From Ktedonobacterales bacterium (GTDB lineage Bacteria; Chloroflexota; Ktedonobacteria; Ktedonobacterales; DATBGS01): DNA of 64,000 bases. The stretch spans positions 1 through 64,000 of the forward strand of contig DATBHW010000076.1 in NCBI GenBank assembly GCA_036557285.1. The letters run 5' to 3'. Made by a program: the position numbers and the translations under genes. Each line of letters opens with the position of its first letter. The first letter of the stretch is position 1. Below are positions 61,032 through 64,000 of this stretch, in pieces. Under the pieces are notes generated by a model. The model was not told the DNA's origin. It made no database searches and saw only the letters and a program-made list of their open reading frames with translations.

Positions 61032-62684
61032 TCACGGGTTGCCTGGCCCCGGCGTCGGTATGATCACACCCGGATTGGGCGGCGCATAGCCATTCGATGG
61101 GCCAAAATCCTCAAAGCGATTATGAAACTCTGGCAAGCGCCTGCCCACCTCTACCGTTTTTGTAAGAACCATCCGCTTGCCCGCGCTGTCCTGAATTGTC
61201 AATTGCACCGTGTAGGTGCCGGGGCTGGCCCAGGAGTGCCGGGCTTGCTGGCCGCTGCCGGTTGAGCCATCGCCAAAATCCCAATGATAGCTCAGCGCGC
61301 CACCGGCTGGCGAGTAGCTTCCGGGGGCAGAAAGCGTCAAGGCTTTGCCCGGCTGGATATTGTTTGGCAGATCGCTGATCGTTCCCACCGGACCCTTTGG
61401 AGCTGGCTCCAGCCCCATCACATCCGGCTGAATCAACATCCAGAGCGTGACAACAGCGGGCAGCGCCAGCGAGAGAACCGTTCCCAGCGATTTTGCCCCG
61501 GAGCCACCTGTATATTGATTCATCAGCGCCACCCTATCCTCTGGTTGATCGAACGGATAGGACGATGGCGGCGCATTCCTATCATAATACGTGAAATTGC
61601 CCGACATCGTAATACAATTGATGCCCGCAAAAGTAAAAGGCACTTCATCACTGCCGCCCACGTTATCATCCATAAGCTGAATGGTCTGGTTATCGGCAAG
61701 CTGCGCGGGCGTGAAGATGCCCTGGGTCTGATTCGGCAGATAGGCCATCGAAGGGCGCATCGCGCGCATAATGCTGAAGGCGTTGCTGATGGCCTGCCTG
61801 GTGAAATCCTGCCAGGCCAGGAACTGGTCGTGATGTGCGCCATCGCCAAGCGTTTGCTTATACAGATCGCTTGGGCCTACCGGACTGGTCACGGTGATAA
61901 ACGGCAGGAATAGCTGGTCAGCGCGGCCAAAAGCGCGGGCAGGATACGCCACGCCATTCTGCTCCTCATCAAACATCGCCACAACAGCGCCGCGATCACC
62001 AGCTATCGTCTGATTGACATAGTGAAACGACCCCAGGATGCCCTGCTCTTCGGCGTCAAATAACACAAACTTGAGCGTGCGCGCAGGCCAGCTATGGCTG
62101 CTGCGCCAGTGGTTCGCCAGCGCCTTTGCCAACCCCAGCATAATCATGCAGCCGCTGGCGTCATCATAGGCGGACTCCGTAGAGTTGGCAAAGCCGTCGT
62201 AATGGCAGCCGATCATCACTATTTGTTCTGGATGTGTCGCGCCAGCCACTGTCACCTCTACATTGACCGCCGGAACAACGGCTGGCCTTCCGTCGTACCC
62301 CTGGATGGAAAAAGGGTCTTTAGCAACTGTTGGCCCAAAGCCATCCAGTTGCTTCAGGATTTCCGCCGTCCAGGCGTTGGCAAAGTCATCATGTCCTGGC
62401 TTTTTATTCCCCTGCCCGGCCTCACGCGCCTGATACCCTATCGCCAGGCGCACAAGCTGACTATAGATATAATCGCAATCCACCGCCAGCGAAGGCGGAA
62501 ACCCGGCAATCTGCTGGCTCAGCGGCGCGCAGCTTTGCCCGGTAGGGGGCAGCGGACCAGGAAGGGTAGGTGTTGTGGTTGTCTGGTTCGGCGTACTCTG
62601 CGTGCAACTGCCCAGCGCCAGACACAAACAGAACGCCAGGCCCCAACGTCGGCGTGATTTGAGCGAGGTCTTAGACAAGAACAT
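61032..62684 (-). CDS. M28-family metallopeptidase lipoprotein with PKD domain
   Basis: The 550-residue protein is from ATG 62682-62684 (AAGGAT upstream; ATG two codons earlier is possible). The lipobox is CLALGSC. The M28 zinc site is visible: His in MIGCHYDGF, Asp in SAYDDASGCMIML, Glu pair in FDAEEQGILGS, and a late His. One membrane helix (about 385-405, VLSLALPAVVTLWMLIQP) precedes a PKD domain (SYHWDFGDGSTGSG, SPGTYTVQLTIQD). It is a secreted aminopeptidase, another source of peptides or amino acids. Confidence 0.88.
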   Translation of the reverse strand: MFLSKTSLKSRRRWGLAFCLCLALGSCTQSTPNQTTTTPTLPGPLPPTGQSCAPLSQQIAGFPPSLAVDCDYIYSQLVRLAIGYQAREAGQGNKKPGHDDFANAWTAEILKQLDGFGPTVAKDPFSIQGYDGRPAVVPAVNVEVTVAGATHPEQIVMIGCHYDGFANSTESAYDDASGCMIMLGLAKALANHWRSSHSWPARTLKFVLFDAEEQGILGSFHYVNQTIAGDRGAVVAMFDEEQNGVAYPARAFGRADQLFLPFITVTSPVGPSDLYKQTLGDGAHHDQFLAWQDFTRQAISNAFSIMRAMRPSMAYLPNQTQGIFTPAQLADNQTIQLMDDNVGGSDEVPFTFAGINCITMSGNFTYYDRNAPPSSYPFDQPEDRVALMNQYTGGSGAKSLGTVLSLALPAVVTLWMLIQPDVMGLEPAPKGPVGTISDLPNNIQPGKALTLSAPGSYSPAGGALSYHWDFGDGSTGSGQQARHSWASPGTYTVQLTIQDSAGKRMVLTKTVEVGRRLPEFHNRFEDFGPSNGYAPPNPGVIIPTPGPGNP

Positions 62685-62796
62685 AAGCATCCTTTTCCAA
62701 GCACATGAGACACATTGGAGGATTACGTGCGCTCTCTCAAGATATGATTATTTTTTTCAATGCTACCTGACAGCCTCAAGAATATGAACAGGAGAA

Positions 62797-62914
62797 CACA
62801 TGCAGCGCCGCCTAGAAGGGACACGCGAGCGACCAACGGGAGCGAGGACCTCTCGCTCGACGAGGCATAGCCGAGGCAAGCGGCCCTCCCCGAAGGGGCG
62901 CGGCGCTGCATGTG
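62797..62914. repeat. GC-rich palindromic intergenic element, variant core
   Basis: CACATGCAGCGCCGC (62797-62811) and GCGGCGCTGCATGTG (62900-62914) are perfect 15-bp inverted ends. The interior (GCGAGCGACCAACGGGAGCG and CGAGGCAAGCGGCCC) is shared with the right half of the element at 22654-22915, so the two form a subgroup. Confidence 0.7.
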
Positions 62915-62950
62915 ACCACTGCTGCGCCGTCAAAGTTTTGTGGGCGATTC

Positions 62951-64000
62951 TTAGCGGCTCTTCGCGCGTAGAATCTTGCGGTCAATTTTGCCGATGGGAT
63001 TGCGCGGCAGCGCCGGGATGAACTCGACAAAGGACGGGGTTTTATAGTTTGCCAGATACTGCCGACTGAAATCCATCACTTCTTCGGCTGTGGCCTGTTT
63101 GCCGTCCTGCAACACGACGTAAGCCAGCACCTCTTCGCCCAGGCGCTCTGATGGCACGCCGATCACCGCGCATTCCAGCACCGCCGGATGGCGCATCAAG
63201 ACCTCTTCTACATCACGCGGATAAATATTGAGGCCGCCGCGAATGATCAGGTCTTTCTTGCGTTCGACAATATAGATGTAGCCCTCTTCATCCAGCTTTG
63301 CCATATCGCCGGTGTGCAGCCAGCCGCCGCGCAGTGCCTGCGCCGTCTCATCCGGCATATTGTAATATTCTTGCATGAGATTGGGGCCGCGCACCAGCAG
63401 TTCGCCCACCTCGCCAACCGGGAGATCGTTGTCGTTATCATCCACCACGCGCACCTCCACCCCCTGCAACGGCTTGCCAACGGAGCCAGGCTTACGCACC
63501 ATATCAACCGCGTGGCCGGAAACCGCCGTTGTCGCCTCGGAAAGACCGTAGCCCTCGCGGATAGGACAGTTGAAACGTTTCTCGAAGCCCTCCAGCACGC
63601 TCACCGGCAGCGGCGCCGAGCCACTGACCACAAACTCCAGGCTGCTGGTATCGTACTTCTCCGCATCGGAGAAATTGAGCATGGCGACAAACATAGCTGG
63701 CACACCGGCGAATCCAGCAACGCGATGCTTCTCAATCAGTTGAAATACCTGCTCAAGCTCGAAGCGAGCCACCATCACAGTTTTCGTGCCGCTCAGATAC
63801 GCGACGTTCGAGACGGTAATGCCAAACGCATGCGCCAGGGGCAGTACCGCCAGCGACGCCCTCCCCCTGGTAATTTCCGTATCATCCCCAGCACCAGCAA
63901 TGGCGTTGGAGATCAGGTTGCGATGGCTGAGCAGCACCCCCTTGGGGCGTCCTGTCGTGCCGGAGGTATAGAGAATGACCGCCCGTTCTTCCGGCTTGAT
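62951..64000 (-). CDS. acyl-CoA synthetase (AMP-forming), 5' end beyond the window
   Basis: 349 residues are present and the frame is open to the right edge, so the N-terminal third is missing. AVILYTSGTTGRPKGVLLSH is the P-loop, GYGLSEATTAVSGH the adenylate motif, GGWLHTGDMAKLDEEGYIYI and ERKKDLIIRGGLNIYPRDVE the hinge, and the terminal Lys is in GKIDRKIL. It belongs to the same large family as the ligase at 35144 but is a distinct branch (long-chain fatty-acid or related acid). The gene is complete at the 3' end. Confidence 0.9.
   Translation of the reverse strand: MKPEERAVILYTSGTTGRPKGVLLSHRNLISNAIAGAGDDTEITRGRASLAVLPLAHAFGITVSNVAYLSGTKTVMVARFELEQVFQLIEKHRVAGFAGVPAMFVAMLNFSDAEKYDTSSLEFVVSGSAPLPVSVLEGFEKRFNCPIREGYGLSEATTAVSGHAVDMVRKPGSVGKPLQGVEVRVVDDNDNDLPVGEVGELLVRGPNLMQEYYNMPDETAQALRGGWLHTGDMAKLDEEGYIYIVERKKDLIIRGGLNIYPRDVEEVLMRHPAVLECAVIGVPSERLGEEVLAYVVLQDGKQATAEEVMDFSRQYLANYKTPSFVEFIPALPRNPIGKIDRKILRAKSR

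Overview
The window looks like chromosomal DNA of an aerobic, GC-rich member of the Chloroflexota, probably Ktedonobacteria or a near relative. That placement is inference. It rests on the fused CtaA-CtaB haem synthase, the caa3-type oxidase, many one-helix signalling proteins, NUG starts with strong AGGAGG sites, and the gene content. No rRNA, intact tRNA, CRISPR array or phage was seen. All coding-strand switches are ordinary.

Layout. 0.5-14.3 kb is a respiratory block. On the minus strand lie caa3 cytochrome oxidase subunits II, I, a IV-like subunit and III, a zinc-ribbon membrane protein, DUF3054, a histidine kinase/response regulator hybrid, a receiver protein with a IV-like tail, a TlpA/ResA thioredoxin and CcdA. 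Facing them on the plus strand are the CtaA-CtaB fusion and SCO1. A cupredoxin and DUF983 follow. Together these supply the enzyme, its haem A, its CuA and disulfide chemistry. 14.3-22.5 kb is a dipeptide/oligopeptide ABC importer (binding protein, two permeases, two ATPases) with a proline-iminopeptidase-like hydrolase and a DUF1028 protein. 23-32 kb is an FKBP isomerase followed by a tight acyl-CoA carboxylation operon resembling the acyclic terpene utilisation (atu) set. 32-39 kb holds DUF2785, a Ser/Thr kinase with an external BACON-like domain, an acyl-CoA ligase, a PPOX protein and an ECF sigma/anti-sigma pair. 39.8-42.8 kb is an NCS1 nucleobase permease facing a CodA-type deaminase whose active site has the change associated with 5-methylcytosine deaminases. 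43.7-50.4 kb has an S9 peptidase, a strongly structured RNA region, and a four-gene group (formyltransferase, YggX, radical SAM protein, ATP-grasp ligase). 50.6-64 kb is a mixed region: SLOG protein, methyltransferase, APH-like kinase, CHAP protein, DfsB, HxlR, sedolisin, CheY-like regulator, trehalose synthase, M28-PKD peptidase and a partial acyl-CoA ligase.

The most striking observation is that the radical SAM gene does not end at its first TGA (49017-49019). The codon before it is Cys and the next three read Ala-Glu-Pro, giving the tail Cys-Sec-Ala-Glu-Pro. A hairpin that fits bacterial SECIS spacing follows. I read it as a selenoprotein.

The second theme is a family of GC-rich palindromic intergenic elements, about ten copies in 64 kb. 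Three of them have 9-bp flanking direct repeats (9/9, 8/9 and 7/9 matches) next to related terminal inverted repeats, so they behave like non-autonomous transposable elements (MITEs). A different 99-bp element with a TTA target duplication carries a piece of the same core.
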